From Streptomyces seoulensis (GTDB taxonomy: Bacteria; Actinomycetota; Actinomycetes; Streptomycetales; Streptomycetaceae), in assembly GCF_022846655.1 (NCBI RefSeq), contig NZ_AP025667.1, positions 4,253,001-4,317,000 of the forward strand: a stretch of DNA of 64,000 nt. Direction: 5' to 3'. The notes under the pieces are model-generated. The model ran no database searches. It was not told where the DNA came from and worked only from the letters and a program-made list of their open reading frames with translations. Made by a program: the position numbers and the translations under genes. Below, one piece after another: positions 63,794 to 64,000 of this stretch (its first letter is position 1; each line of letters begins with the position of its first letter).

Positions 63794-64000
63794 TCAGGCC
63801 GCCCGGCGCTCGGGGCCGGCGTCGAGCGGCACCTCGGGCCCGTTCAACTCGCCGAGCCAGCGGCGCAGTACGCCGTGCAGGCGCTCGGCGCCGGACAGGC
63901 CCGCTCCGTCCTCGTCGGGCAAGGAGAGGGTGAGCGGGGAGAGCAGGAAGGGGCGGGACTGGGCGCCGCCGAGGCCGCCGTGGGAGCCGATCTGCTCCTC
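63794..64000 (-). CDS. C-terminal end of a large protein (possible holin/phosphodiesterase-type membrane protein)
   Basis: An open minus-strand frame with typical codon use ends at a TGA (63794-63796) and continues out of the window. The visible 68 residues include EEQIGSHGGLGGAQSRPFLL and a Glu/Leu-rich tail ERLHGVLRRWLGEL. The GSHGGLGG...RPFLL pattern resembles the end of a streptomycete membrane protein annotated as phage holin family/phosphodiesterase. That assignment is from memory and tentative. Confidence 0.6.
   Translation of the reverse strand, partial: EEQIGSHGGLGGAQSRPFLLSPLTLSLPDEDGAGLSGAERLHGVLRRWLGELNGPEVPLDAGPERRAA

Overview
The window looks like a piece of a Streptomyces chromosome. 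Codons are strongly GC-ending, GTG and TTG starts are frequent, and ATGA/GTGA/TGATG overlaps between genes are common. Several actinomycete-specific families are present: OpcA, a DUF5753-type HTH regulator, a DUF574-type methyltransferase and WXG100-like proteins. The gene order tkt-tal-zwf-opcA-pgi-gnd with ribA nearby matches, from memory, the SCO6655-SCO6663 neighbourhood of S. coelicolor. About 59 intact or edge-truncated genes, one tRNA and three gene remnants are supported.

Layout. (1) 1-6.9 kb: the start of a GH4 glycosidase gene, then divergently a three-gene, ATGA-coupled cassette. It encodes a giant protein (caspase-like peptidase, then an Hsp90-type ATPase, then about 8-9 degenerate helical repeats), a small zinc-ribbon protein and a three-helix membrane protein. 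I read it as a candidate biological-conflict (immunity or cell-death) system. (2) 7-10.5 kb: a secreted GH16-CBM6 beta-glucanase with a LacI-type palindrome, a PASTA-like lipoprotein and an AraC regulator. (3) 10.6-19.6 kb: a pentose-phosphate operon (tkt, tal, zwf, opcA, pgi, a short gnd, a histidine phosphatase) ending in a strong hairpin. (4) 19.7-24.1 kb: two TetR regulators, a PPOX-fold protein, an MFS exporter and a beta-lactamase-fold hydrolase. (5) 24.2-31.3 kb: a coherent cluster built around a variant GTP cyclohydrolase II (Met at the catalytic Tyr position) and a creatininase-like amidohydrolase. With it are a PTPS-fold protein that has lost catalytic residues, an oxidoreductase, a glycosyltransferase, a methyltransferase, a CDP-alcohol phosphatidyltransferase and a flippase-like membrane protein. 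Together they suggest a GTP-derived pyrimidine or pterin-like product that is glycosylated, methylated and possibly lipid-linked.

(6) 31.3-38.4 kb: a variable strip with a frameshifted Lhr-type helicase remnant, a WXG100-like type VII secretion/polymorphic toxin cassette, a small monooxygenase, an IS5-type transposase remnant, an EcsC-like protein, a possible DUF2075 helicase fragment and a DUF574 methyltransferase. (7) 38.5-45.1 kb: a beta-glucan utilisation locus (ABC importer, GH1 beta-glucosidase, secreted discoidin-GH16 glucanase). (8) 45.3-47.2 kb: an NAD-salvage pair (PnuC transporter, NadR) under a palindromic operator. (9) 47.2-64 kb: mixed metabolic genes. These include a P450, tRNA-Leu(GAG), KAS III, an OFA-type MFS carrier with a 42-residue partner, a bile-acid-symporter family protein with a divergent LysR, an acyl-CoA ligase, an aldo/keto reductase, a GH75 chitosanase, two methyltransferases, a TetR/CocE-hydrolase pair, an XRE/DUF5753 regulator, OsmC and the end of a large gene.

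All functions come from reading translations and motifs; no database search was run. Coordinates follow the start codons judged best supported by ribosome-binding sites and domain boundaries.
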